Positions 8,852 to 17,502 of a DNA stretch of 38,503 bases are shown here, piece after piece (positions within the stretch are counted from its first letter, which is position 1; each line of letters begins with the position of its first letter). This stretch comes from Actinomycetota bacterium. Lineage in GTDB: Bacteria; Actinomycetota; Acidimicrobiia; Acidimicrobiales; Acidimicrobilacustridaceae. The DNA lies in the NCBI GenBank assembly GCA_009699125.1, contig WLOT01000004.1, forward strand, positions 1 to 38,503, in the 5' to 3' direction. The position numbers and the translations under genes are program-made. A model generated the notes under the pieces. That model saw nothing but the letters and a program-made list of their open reading frames with translations, was not told where the DNA came from and did no database searches.

Positions 8852-9948
8852 CGGCGCCTCGACTCCTTCATCCGGGTGCGTGGTGGTTGTGGGCCGTGGC
8901 ATTGGCCGCGTGTGCGTTGCGCACGACCAATCCCGTTCTTCTTTGTCTCATCGTTGCGGTCGCTGGCTGGGTTGTGGTGTCCCGCCGTGCCGATGTTCCG
9001 TGGTCGCGATCATTTGCCAGCTTTTTACGGCTCGGAATGATCGTGATCATTGTTCGCCTTGTGTTCCAAATCCTGTTTGGCGTGCGCGTTCCGGGCACCA
9101 CGTTGTTCACCATTCCAGAAGTCACGCTTCCCGGATGGGCTGCTGGTGTAAGCCTCGGCGGGCCTGTCACGGTTGAATCGTTGATGGCTGCCCTTTACCA
9201 AGGTCTTCGACTTGCCGCTGTGTTGGCGTGCTTTGGTGCGGCAACTTCGTTGTGCAGTCCCTATCGCATGCTCCGCGCCCTTCCGACTGTCCTCTACGAA
9301 GCAGGTGTTGCAGTTACGATCGCATTTACGTTTGCGCCGCAGGCGATTGTTTCGTCCCGCCAAGTTCGTGAAGCGCGTCGATTACGTGGTCGATCTGATC
9401 GTGGCGTACGAGCGTGGACCGCCTCTGCCCTCCCGGTGCTTGAAGGCGCTCTCGACCGAGCGGTTGCCCTCGCCGCATCAATGGACAGTCGTGGGTACGG
9501 ACGACGTGGTTCAAGTTCTGCTTCGGTCCGTCGCCGTTCAATCGGTCTCGTGTTACTTGGCCTTGTCGCGATTGCTGTTGGTTCCTACGGGCTCCTTGAT
9601 CCCGGCGCTCCGGCGCTGTTTCGTATCCCCGCACTTGCGTTGGGCGCCGTTGCACTTCTCGGCGCGCTCGTTGCTGGCGGCAAATCGTCTACGCGAACTC
9701 GCTATCGACCAGACCCGTGGGTGGCACCCGAGTGGATCGTTTCGCTCGCTGGATTCGTTGCGTTTGGATCGTTCGTCATTGTCGGACGTCTGGGCGATGC
9801 GCTGAGTCCATCCACCAATCCGCTTGAGGTCCCTGCCGTTCCGTTCGTTGCTGTGGTCGGTCTGCTCGTTGGAACCCTGCCGGCCTGGTTTGCTCCGCAT
9901 CCACCCACGCTCGCCTCAACGGCTGCACCTTTGGTGGTCGCGGCATGA
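8848..9948 (+). CDS. ECF transporter T component (CbiQ/EcfT-like)
   Basis: Multi-TM; EARRLRGRSDRGVRAW and ASMDSRGYGRRG coupling-helix motifs; ATGA overlap with the upstream gene. Confidence 0.85.
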   Translation: MTAPRLLHPGAWWLWAVALAACALRTTNPVLLCLIVAVAGWVVVSRRADVPWSRSFASFLRLGMIVIIVRLVFQILFGVRVPGTTLFTIPEVTLPGWAAGVSLGGPVTVESLMAALYQGLRLAAVLACFGAATSLCSPYRMLRALPTVLYEAGVAVTIAFTFAPQAIVSSRQVREARRLRGRSDRGVRAWTASALPVLEGALDRAVALAASMDSRGYGRRGSSSASVRRRSIGLVLLGLVAIAVGSYGLLDPGAPALFRIPALALGAVALLGALVAGGKSSTRTRYRPDPWVAPEWIVSLAGFVAFGSFVIVGRLGDALSPSTNPLEVPAVPFVAVVGLLVGTLPAWFAPHPPTLASTAAPLVVAA

Positions 9949-11579
9949 TCAGGTTTGAGCACGTCACCATCACCTATCCCGAAGCGACCTCGCCCACATT
10001 GTTCGATGTTTCGTTTGAAGTACCCGAAGGCGAGCTTTGTCTCGTCGTCGGTGTGACTGGTTCGGGTAAGTCGACGCTTCTTCGAGCGGTCAATGGTTTG
10101 GTGCCGCGGTTCTCAGGTGGAGTTCTCTCAGGTTCGGTCGTGATCGATGGTCGAACAACTTCGGATGTCGCTCCGCGCGATCTTGCCGATGTCGTTGGTG
10201 TCGTTGGCCAAGATCCCGCGGCCGGTTTTGTGACTGACTACGTTGAAGATGAATTGGCCTACGCGATGGAGAACCTTGGCGTTGCTCCTGACGTCATGCG
10301 ACGACGCGTCGAAGACATTCTTGATCTCCTTGGTTTGCATGAACTCCGCAATCGCCCTCTTGCGTCGCTTTCTGGTGGTCAGCAGCAACGAGTTGCGATT
10401 GGCTCGGTGCTTACCGCCGGTCCACGAGTTCTTGTGCTTGATGAACCGACGTCGGCACTTGACCCAGCTGCGGCGGAAGAAGTTCTTGCCGCTCTGACGC
10501 GTTTGGTACATGACCTTGGCATCACCGTGTTGATTGCTGAACATCGGCTCGAACGAGTTGTGCAATATGCCGATCGCATTGTGATGGTGCCTGGCGATGG
10601 GCGCCCGGTCGTGGTTGGAACGCCGGCCGAAGTGTTTGGCGAATCAGTTGTGGCACCTCCGGTAGTTGAGTTGGGGCGCCTCGCGGGTTGGTCTCCGCTT
10701 CCCCTTTCGGTTCGAGATGCACGTCGTGTTGCTGGTCCACTTCGCGATCAACTTGCTTCCGTCGGTACCGAGGTCTTCAGTCGTGCCGTCCGGTCACTCG
10801 GCGATGTCGTTGCGACGACTGATTCGCTGCAGGCCTCGTATGGGCCCATCACTGCGCTTCGTGGTGTTGATCTTGAGTTTCGTGCTGGTGAAGTCGTTGC
10901 ACTCATGGGTCGAAACGGTGCGGGCAAGTCAACGCTGCTCAACCATCTTGTGGGACTGCGTGAGCCTGCTGCGGGAGCGGTGCAGGTAATGGGGTCGGTT
11001 CCTCACCGCCTTTCGGCTCGCGATGTGGTCCGCGTTGCCGGTTTGGTGCCGCAAGACAGTGGTGTGTTGCTCTACCACGACACCGTGGCGGCGGAATGCA
11101 GCGCCTCCGATCGAGACGCCGGTTTGGTGCATGGAACGACTCGAACCGTTCTCGATCGCATCGTCCCTGGCGTTGATGCGTCGATGCACCCTCGTGATCT
11201 GTCAGAGGGACAGCGTCTTGGCCTTGCCCTCTCGATCGTGTTGGCCTCTGAACCGCCGCTGCTTTTGCTTGACGAGCCCACTCGCGGCCTTGATTACGGA
11301 GCAAAGCAGCGACTGGTTGAAGTTCTTGCGCAACTTGCGGCCGATGGCCATGCCGTCGTTATCGCGACTCACGATGTTGAAGTTGTTGCCGCTGTTGCCG
11401 ATCGATGCATCGTGCTCGCTGAAGGAGAAGTGGTTGCCGACGGCCCGGCTCGCGACGTCGTGGTTCATTCGCCTGTGTTCGCGCCGCAGGTAGCGAAAGT
11501 TCTCGCCCCGTTGGCACTTCTGACAGTTCACGAGGTTGAATTGGCGCTTGCTGCGGCAAGCGATAGTTCCTACTCATGA
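9945..11579 (+). CDS. ECF transporter ATPase, fused EcfA-EcfA' (two ABC domains)
   Basis: Two Walker A motifs (GVTGSGKST, GRNGAGKST); signatures LSGGQQQRVAI and LSEGQRLGLAL; Walker B LVLDEPTSALD and LLLDEPTRGLD. Confidence 0.92.
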   Translation: MIRFEHVTITYPEATSPTLFDVSFEVPEGELCLVVGVTGSGKSTLLRAVNGLVPRFSGGVLSGSVVIDGRTTSDVAPRDLADVVGVVGQDPAAGFVTDYVEDELAYAMENLGVAPDVMRRRVEDILDLLGLHELRNRPLASLSGGQQQRVAIGSVLTAGPRVLVLDEPTSALDPAAAEEVLAALTRLVHDLGITVLIAEHRLERVVQYADRIVMVPGDGRPVVVGTPAEVFGESVVAPPVVELGRLAGWSPLPLSVRDARRVAGPLRDQLASVGTEVFSRAVRSLGDVVATTDSLQASYGPITALRGVDLEFRAGEVVALMGRNGAGKSTLLNHLVGLREPAAGAVQVMGSVPHRLSARDVVRVAGLVPQDSGVLLYHDTVAAECSASDRDAGLVHGTTRTVLDRIVPGVDASMHPRDLSEGQRLGLALSIVLASEPPLLLLDEPTRGLDYGAKQRLVEVLAQLAADGHAVVIATHDVEVVAAVADRCIVLAEGEVVADGPARDVVVHSPVFAPQVAKVLAPLALLTVHEVELALAAASDSSYS

Positions 11580-12415
11580 CCATCGCAACACCGCGCCGCG
11601 TCGATGCGGTTCGTCTTGGCCTCACGTCGTGGGTGTTACTGATAGCGGCATTCGCTCTCGGGATTGTGGCGTTTGCGTGGCCGTTGTTTGCGTCGGCGAG
11701 TTCGTCTCTTGATTCATCTCACAGCAGTGATGCGCCCTGGATCTTCGTCATCCTTATTCCGCTCTTGATTGGTGTGATCCTCGCGGAATTGGCTGATGGT
11801 TCGCTCGATGCGAAATCGGTTGCACTTTTGGGCGTCCTCGCTGCCAGCGGAGCGGTTCTTCGATTGCCGAGCGGGGGTGTTGCCGGATTCGAGCCGGTCT
11901 TCTTCTTGTTGGTGCCCGCTGGTCGGGTCTTCGGTCGTGGCTTTGGGTTTGTGCTTGGGGCGCTCACGCTCTTTGTGAGCGCATTGATCACTGGTGGCGT
12001 TGGTCCATGGCTGCCGTTTCAGATGTTCGGCGCTGCGTGGATTGGTTTCTTTGCTGGGTGCCTTCCGCCTGCACGCGGTCGGGTTGAGATCGCGATGTTG
12101 GCGACGTACGCAGCGATTTCTGCGTTGGCCTTCGGCCTCGTCATGAATCTTTGGTTCTGGCCGTTTGTGAGCTCCGGTGACACCACGGTGTCCTATGTGG
12201 CAGGCGATTCACTCACCGAAAATCTGCGTCGATTCTGGGGATTTCACATCACGACCTCGTTCGGATTCGACATCCCCCGTGCCATCTTCAGCGCGCTTTT
12301 TATTGTGATTGCCGGCCGTCCCGTTCTTGGGGCTCTTCGTAGGGTCGCGAGACGCGCCGCATTCGAAGCCCCTGTCACTTTTGTTGATGCTCCTGTGATT
12401 GGCGCTATCGACTGA
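11576..12415 (+). CDS. ECF transporter substrate-binding S component, predicted cobalamin/corrinoid specificity
   Basis: 279 aa multi-TM; GGVGPWLPFQMFGAAWIGFFAGCLPP; ATGA overlap with the ATPase; riboswitch context. Confidence 0.75.
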   Translation: MTIATPRRVDAVRLGLTSWVLLIAAFALGIVAFAWPLFASASSSLDSSHSSDAPWIFVILIPLLIGVILAELADGSLDAKSVALLGVLAASGAVLRLPSGGVAGFEPVFFLLVPAGRVFGRGFGFVLGALTLFVSALITGGVGPWLPFQMFGAAWIGFFAGCLPPARGRVEIAMLATYAAISALAFGLVMNLWFWPFVSSGDTTVSYVAGDSLTENLRRFWGFHITTSFGFDIPRAIFSALFIVIAGRPVLGALRRVARRAAFEAPVTFVDAPVIGAID

Positions 12416-12437
12416 CGCACTTGTGCCACGGTTTGGT

Positions 12438-13403
12438 ATGGCTCCTGTTGTCTTTGTCACCCGCCCATTGCCCGATCCCGGCATCAACGTGCTCATCGAA
12501 TCTGGTTTCGAGGTTCGAGCGAACAATGAGGATCGCCCACTTTTGCGCGAAGAACTCATGGCCGGCGTCCAAGGAGCCGACGCGCTCTTGTGCATGTTGA
12601 GCGATCGGATCGATACGGAGCTCCTTGAAGCGGCTCCCGCGTTGCGGGTCGTCTCGAATTACGCAGTCGGATTCGACAACATCGATGTCGCTGCTGCTCG
12701 TCAGCGAGGAATCGAAGTCACCACGACACCAGGTGTCCTGACTGACGCGACCGCCGATCTTGCATGGGCACTTCTGCTCGCCGCAGCAAGAAACCTCGGG
12801 GCCGGCGAGCGCTTAGTTCGAGCAGGGGAGTGGACGGGTTGGTCACCAACGCAACTGCTCGGTGAGCCGCTTCGCAATCAAACCCTTGGCATCGTGGGTA
12901 TGGGTGCAATCGGGCAAGCAGTTGCTCGTCGAGCACAGGGTTTCGGTATGCACGTTGTGTATTGCAACCGCAACCGTGTCGAATCGGAGATTGAAGATTC
13001 CCTTGATGCTGAGTTCGTTGCGCTGGACGATCTTCTTCGGCGCAGCGATTTCATTTCGTTGCACGCGCCTCTCAACGATCAGAGTCGGCACATGTTCAAT
13101 TCCCGTGCGTTCGGTCTCATGAAGCCGACGGCAGTGCTCGTTAACACTGGTCGTGGCGCAGTGATCGACGAGGCGGAATTGGTGAATGTTCTCCGAGATC
13201 GCCGAATCGCCGCTGCTGGTCTCGACGTTTACGAATTCGAACCGAAGATCACCGAGGGTTTGCTGACACTCGACAATGTTGTTCTTGCTCCGCACCTCGG
13301 CTCGGCGTCAACCCTGGCTCGAGGTGACATGGTTCGGCTGTGTTGCGAGAACATTGTCGAAGTTCTTGCAGGAAGACCAGCAGTAACTCCGGCTCCTGGT
13401 TGA
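12438..13403 (+). CDS. D-2-hydroxyacid dehydrogenase (glyoxylate/hydroxypyruvate reductase-like)
   Basis: LGIVGMGAIGQAVARRAQGFGMHVVYCNR; VLVNTGRGAVIDEAELV; APHLGSAS. Confidence 0.9.
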   Translation: MAPVVFVTRPLPDPGINVLIESGFEVRANNEDRPLLREELMAGVQGADALLCMLSDRIDTELLEAAPALRVVSNYAVGFDNIDVAAARQRGIEVTTTPGVLTDATADLAWALLLAAARNLGAGERLVRAGEWTGWSPTQLLGEPLRNQTLGIVGMGAIGQAVARRAQGFGMHVVYCNRNRVESEIEDSLDAEFVALDDLLRRSDFISLHAPLNDQSRHMFNSRAFGLMKPTAVLVNTGRGAVIDEAELVNVLRDRRIAAAGLDVYEFEPKITEGLLTLDNVVLAPHLGSASTLARGDMVRLCCENIVEVLAGRPAVTPAPG

Positions 13404-13410
13404 CCAACCG

Positions 13411-14259
13411 TTAGTTCTCGGCTGCGTCCCGGGCAATGCGATCGAATGCCTCGAGCATGTCGTTGGCTGATGTCGTGATCGCATCGGCATGAGCTCGGCG
13501 AGCATCTGCTTCGATCCCATGTCCGCCGATCACGATGGGGCAGCCGATCTGATCTCGAAGCGCGTCGGCGGTGGCGATCACGTTGTCATCAACTCCGGCA
13601 GTGCTTGAGCTGATTCCAACTGCCACAAGTCGATCCGCGCTGGTGGCGGCATCGATGAAGGATTCGATCGGGCTGTCGGCGCCCAGATCAATGACTGTGA
13701 ATCCACGTCCGCGAAGAAGGTCGGCGGCCATTGCGATCGGCACTGCGTGTTGGTCGCCGGCTACTGCTCCAATCACGATGGTGCCGCGAGTTTGTCCCGG
13801 GCGATTGAACTGCGGACCTAAGCGACCGATGAGACGATTTGTTACTGCTGTCGCACGGTGTTCCTCGGCGATTGAAACTTCTCCGACCGCCCAACCCGCG
13901 CCAATCGCGGCGAGAGAGGGGGCGAGGACGTCCAGGTAGACCGAGATTGGGGTGAGACCAGAAGCCATCGATGCTTCGATCACATTCCAAGCGCCTGCTT
14001 CGTCGCCTGCAGTCAAACGGTCGCCAAGCCGAGCCGACCAATCAACGCGCTCGCCTGATGCGCGCGGCGATGGTGAAGAGCGAAACTCGTCGAGCGCGTC
14101 CTTCGAGATTCGCCACCCTCCGCCAAGCTTTGTGGCGGCGAGTCGCCCGGTGCGGACGTACTTGTACGCAGTCATGTAATGAACGCCGAGAGTCTCGGCT
14201 GCTTCGGCGAGGGTGAGGTCTGTTGGTGCGGAGGCCGGCCGTTCTGTTGCTTTAATCAT
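13411..14259 (-). CDS. CarH-like cobalamin-binding transcriptional regulator with excisionase-type HTH
   Basis: N-terminal TLAEAAETLGVHYMTAYKYVRTGRLAATKLGGGWRISKDALDEF; W-x9-EH motif (WAVGEVSIAEEH); B12-fold AGDQHAVPIAMAADLLRGRGFTVIDLG with candidate His ligand. Confidence 0.85.
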   Translation of the reverse strand: MIKATERPASAPTDLTLAEAAETLGVHYMTAYKYVRTGRLAATKLGGGWRISKDALDEFRSSPSPRASGERVDWSARLGDRLTAGDEAGAWNVIEASMASGLTPISVYLDVLAPSLAAIGAGWAVGEVSIAEEHRATAVTNRLIGRLGPQFNRPGQTRGTIVIGAVAGDQHAVPIAMAADLLRGRGFTVIDLGADSPIESFIDAATSADRLVAVGISSSTAGVDDNVIATADALRDQIGCPIVIGGHGIEADARRAHADAITTSANDMLEAFDRIARDAAEN

Positions 14260-14323
14260 CGCCCCGCCCCCTCGCTCAATCTCATCGATGTTCGCCCGGG
14301 ATGACCGTACCGGTGACCGACTG

Positions 14324-14359
14324 AATTCGCCTGATCGGGAGCAGAACCTGTGGCGAATT
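14324..14359. promoter_or_regulatory. Inverted repeat AATTCGCC-N20-GGCGAATT, candidate operator
   Basis: Perfect 8-bp arms in the 116-bp gap between the bioD stop and the B12-binding regulator start. Confidence 0.4.
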
Positions 14360-14375
14360 GCTGAAAATCTCAGTG

Positions 14376-15038
14376 CTAGCGGGGGGAGATTCTGGCGAGA
14401 ACCGTTGGAACGCTCGAGAGAACATCAACTTCAAGATGTTCGGTGAGCCAATCGCGATTGCGCTTGTGGAGGTCATCGGCAGGATCGAATCGATTGAGAA
14501 CGACGATCGGGGTGGCGACATGAGCACCGCTATTGATGGCTTCAAGGCTGAGGATGATCTGATTAATTGTTCCGAGTCCAGCATCGGCGACAAGCAACAC
14601 GATGTCGGGTTGAAGAATTTCGATGAGGCTGATCGAATCGCCGTTCGATGCGAGTGGTGAACGAACTCCTCCAGCCGATTCAACAAACGCGACACTTGGA
14701 GCGGGAAGTGGCCACTGAATTTCTGAGGCGAGATCTTCGACCGAAAACTGCGGACGGGCGAGCGCATCGGCAGCCATGGGAGGTGCCATAGGGATGGGAT
14801 ACCAGCGGTGACGGGGACACACGTCGTTTGGGGATTCGCCCGAAGCGTCGGCGAGCAAGTGAGCGTCGGTGAGCGCGTCATCGGAATCGAACGACTGCGC
14901 TGGTTTGCGCGCTGCGACATCGACACCTTTGGAGCGAAGGTCGCGCAACAGGCGTGCAGTGACGTAGGTCTTACCGACCTCAGTGCCAGTGCCGACAACG
15001 ACGACAAGGTTCTGTGGTCGTAATCCGTCGAATGTCAT
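14376..15038 (-). CDS. bioD: Dethiobiotin synthase
   Basis: VVVVGTGTEVGKTYVTARLLRDL P-loop; KPAQSFD; VESAGGVRSPL. Confidence 0.9.
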   Translation of the reverse strand: MTFDGLRPQNLVVVVGTGTEVGKTYVTARLLRDLRSKGVDVAARKPAQSFDSDDALTDAHLLADASGESPNDVCPRHRWYPIPMAPPMAADALARPQFSVEDLASEIQWPLPAPSVAFVESAGGVRSPLASNGDSISLIEILQPDIVLLVADAGLGTINQIILSLEAINSGAHVATPIVVLNRFDPADDLHKRNRDWLTEHLEVDVLSSVPTVLARISPR

Positions 15039-16192
15039 TGTCCACCGTCCGTTTCCAGTACCCGTAGAGCATCAACAAGTGCAGTGATCTGCTCATCAGT
15101 ATGGGCCGCGGAAAGGGCAATTCGGAGTCGGCTTGATCCCACCGCAACGGTGGGAGGTCGAATGGCGGGAACAAGCAAGCCAAGTTCGAGAAGTTGCTGT
15201 GAGGCGGCAAGCGCCGCAGCCTCGTCGCCAAGAATCACCGGAATAATCGGGGATGGATGGCCGGGAAGCACTCGGTTGATGTGCTGATGCAATCGTTCTC
15301 GAAGAGCGTCACCTTCCGCTGACTGCAGGATTCTGATCGCGGCGAGTGCAGCGGCTGAGTCGGCGGGGCTGGGGGCGGTGGTGAAGATGTAGGTGCGAGC
15401 TCGGTTGACGAGAAGATCGACGAGTGAACGGGGGCCGGCGACGAATCCGCCGAGCGCGCCGAGAGTCTTCGACAGGGTTCCAACCTGAATGACGAGTGCG
15501 CCGTTGACGACCGGGGCGGGCGAGTGCTCAAGCACTGCATGGGCTTCGTCGACGATGAGGAGTGCTCCATGCTGCGCGCAGAGCGAGGCAAGATCATCGA
15601 TAGGGGCGACATCGCCGTCCATCGAGAACACGGTGTCGGTGACGACAACTTGGCGTGCACTCGAGTTCGAAGCAAGGTTGGACTGGAGTTGATCGAGGTC
15701 AAGGTGACGGTACGGATGCACGACGGCGCCATTCGCTCTAGCCATGCGGCAACCATCGATGATTGACGCGTGGTTGAGTTCATCGGAATGAATGACGACA
15801 CCTGCAGTGCCCAGCGTCGCGAGCAAACCAAGATTGGCCGCGAACCCGGTCGGGAACAGAACTGCGGCTTGGGTTCCTCGCCACTGTGCGATTGCGTCTT
15901 CGAGTTCGTGGTGGATTGGGCGGGATCCAACAACAAGGCGCGATGCCCCTGAACCGGCGCCCCAACGAGTGGTTGCTTCTATTGCGGCTGCTTGCACGAG
16001 TGGGTGTGCCGTGAGCCCGAGGTAATCATTTGAAGCGAAGGAGACCACTGTTCGACCTTCGAGCTCGCCCACTGCTCCGTGAGCATCAAAGGACCTCGGT
16101 GCGCGCCATCGACCGCTGTTTCGAATCTCGGTCTCTTGGGAATCGAACCACTCTGACCAATCGGCGGAATGACTGTCGCTCACTGAGCGCAA
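15035..16192 (-). CDS. bioF: 8-amino-7-oxononanoate synthase
   Basis: FASNDYLGLTAHP; VTDTVFSMDGDVAPI; IVDEAHAV; GTLSKTLGALGGFVAG (PLP Lys). Confidence 0.92.
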   Translation of the reverse strand: MRSVSDSHSADWSEWFDSQETEIRNSGRWRAPRSFDAHGAVGELEGRTVVSFASNDYLGLTAHPLVQAAAIEATTRWGAGSGASRLVVGSRPIHHELEDAIAQWRGTQAAVLFPTGFAANLGLLATLGTAGVVIHSDELNHASIIDGCRMARANGAVVHPYRHLDLDQLQSNLASNSSARQVVVTDTVFSMDGDVAPIDDLASLCAQHGALLIVDEAHAVLEHSPAPVVNGALVIQVGTLSKTLGALGGFVAGPRSLVDLLVNRARTYIFTTAPSPADSAAALAAIRILQSAEGDALRERLHQHINRVLPGHPSPIIPVILGDEAAALAASQQLLELGLLVPAIRPPTVAVGSSRLRIALSAAHTDEQITALVDALRVLETDGGQ

Positions 16193-17502
16193 ACCTCGTT
16201 GATCGATGCTTCCAGTGAGTCGACGATGCGGTCGATCTCTTCAGCGGTTGACGTGAGGATGGGCATGAGGACGACGACGTCGCCGAGAGGTCGCAAAAGT
16301 ACGCCACGGTTCACCGATGCGGCGCACACCAGGCGGCCCCAACGAAGACCGTCTTCGGGCGGAGCAAGTTCCACGCCGACCATGAGTCCATGTTGGCGAA
16401 TCTCTTTAATCGCAGAGTTTCCACTCGCGAGTACTTCGAGTCGAGCGCGAAGTTGCGATGAGCGCTCGCGGACATTGGCAAGCACGTCGAGTTCTTCGAA
16501 CAATTGAAGGTGACGAAGTGCGACAGCGGCCGCTAGTGCGTTTCCAGAGAATGAGTGCCCGTGGTAGAGGGTCATCTCGCTGAGATCTGGCCCGAGGAAG
16601 GCTTCGTAGACGCGCCGAGATGCGACGGTTGCTGCCATGGCGAGGTAACCGCCAGTCAGGCCTTTTCCGATGCACATGATGTCGGGGCGAACTCGGCACT
16701 GTTCTGTGGCAAACAGCGTTCCGGTTCGGCCAAATCCAGTTGCGACTTCATCGGCAATAAGCAGAACATCATGTTCTCTGCAGGCGTCGCCAACTCGTTC
16801 GACAGATTCCGGATCGGTGATCCACATGCCAGCAGCGCCCTGCACCAAAGGTTCGATGACGACAGCAGCAAGTTCATGAGCGTGAGCGCGAATCATGGCG
16901 ACTGCGGTATCTGCCCAACCCAGATCGTCGTAACCAGGAGCGCGCAGTACGTCAAAGCGGAGAGGATCGAAGACATCGGTGCCGAATCCACCAGCTCCGA
17001 TGGAGATCGCTCCGATGGTGTCGCCGTGATAGGCGCCACCGAGCGTGAGGTAGCGAGTGCGGTCGTTGATTCCTTGATTCGTCCAGTACTGAAAAGCAAT
17101 CTTGATTGCCTGTTCAACTGCAGCCGCACCATCGGACGCAAAGAGGAAGTGCGGCTCGCTTACGGGTACCCGAGGCGCAAGCGCTTCTGCGAGTTCGATC
17201 GTGATTCGGTTTCCGTTGCCGAGCATCGTGGTGTGCGCGACCCGATCGAGTTGTTCTCGCGCTGCTGCATCAAGTTCGGGAACGCGATGGCCGAGCGTTG
17301 TCACCCAAAGTGAAGAGATGGCGTCGAGGTAGCGAGTGCCGTCGACATCGATGAGTTCTCGCCCTTCGGCGTAGTCGACGATGATCGGCCGATTCTGCGC
17401 GTAGGTCGACATTTGGGTGAAGCCGTGCCATACGACGGCAGCATCTCGGTCCACCCAACGATCGTGTGCGCTGGTGAGAGACCCTTGGTCGGCATTTGTC
17501 AC
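16180..17502 (-). CDS. bioA: Adenosylmethionine-8-amino-7-oxononanoate aminotransferase
   Basis: DAISSLWVTTLGHRVPELD; GGAYHGDTIGAISIG; LLIADEVATGFGRTGTLFA; GKGLTGGYLAM; YHGHSFSGNALA. GTG start at 17502 overlaps the upstream stop. Confidence 0.92.
   Translation of the reverse strand: MTNADQGSLTSAHDRWVDRDAAVVWHGFTQMSTYAQNRPIIVDYAEGRELIDVDGTRYLDAISSLWVTTLGHRVPELDAAAREQLDRVAHTTMLGNGNRITIELAEALAPRVPVSEPHFLFASDGAAAVEQAIKIAFQYWTNQGINDRTRYLTLGGAYHGDTIGAISIGAGGFGTDVFDPLRFDVLRAPGYDDLGWADTAVAMIRAHAHELAAVVIEPLVQGAAGMWITDPESVERVGDACREHDVLLIADEVATGFGRTGTLFATEQCRVRPDIMCIGKGLTGGYLAMAATVASRRVYEAFLGPDLSEMTLYHGHSFSGNALAAAVALRHLQLFEELDVLANVRERSSQLRARLEVLASGNSAIKEIRQHGLMVGVELAPPEDGLRWGRLVCAASVNRGVLLRPLGDVVVLMPILTSTAEEIDRIVDSLEASINEVCAQ

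Noticed and set aside
13397-13409. GGTTG-ac-CAACC hairpin between convergent genes
   Set aside because: Short arms with a 2-nt loop overlapping a stop codon; not convincing.
14282-15007. 241-aa - strand ORF and similar shadow ORF 15235..15936
   Set aside because: Out-of-frame with well-supported bioD and bioF.
16555-17313. 252-aa + strand ORF
   Set aside because: Antisense to bioA; no family motif.
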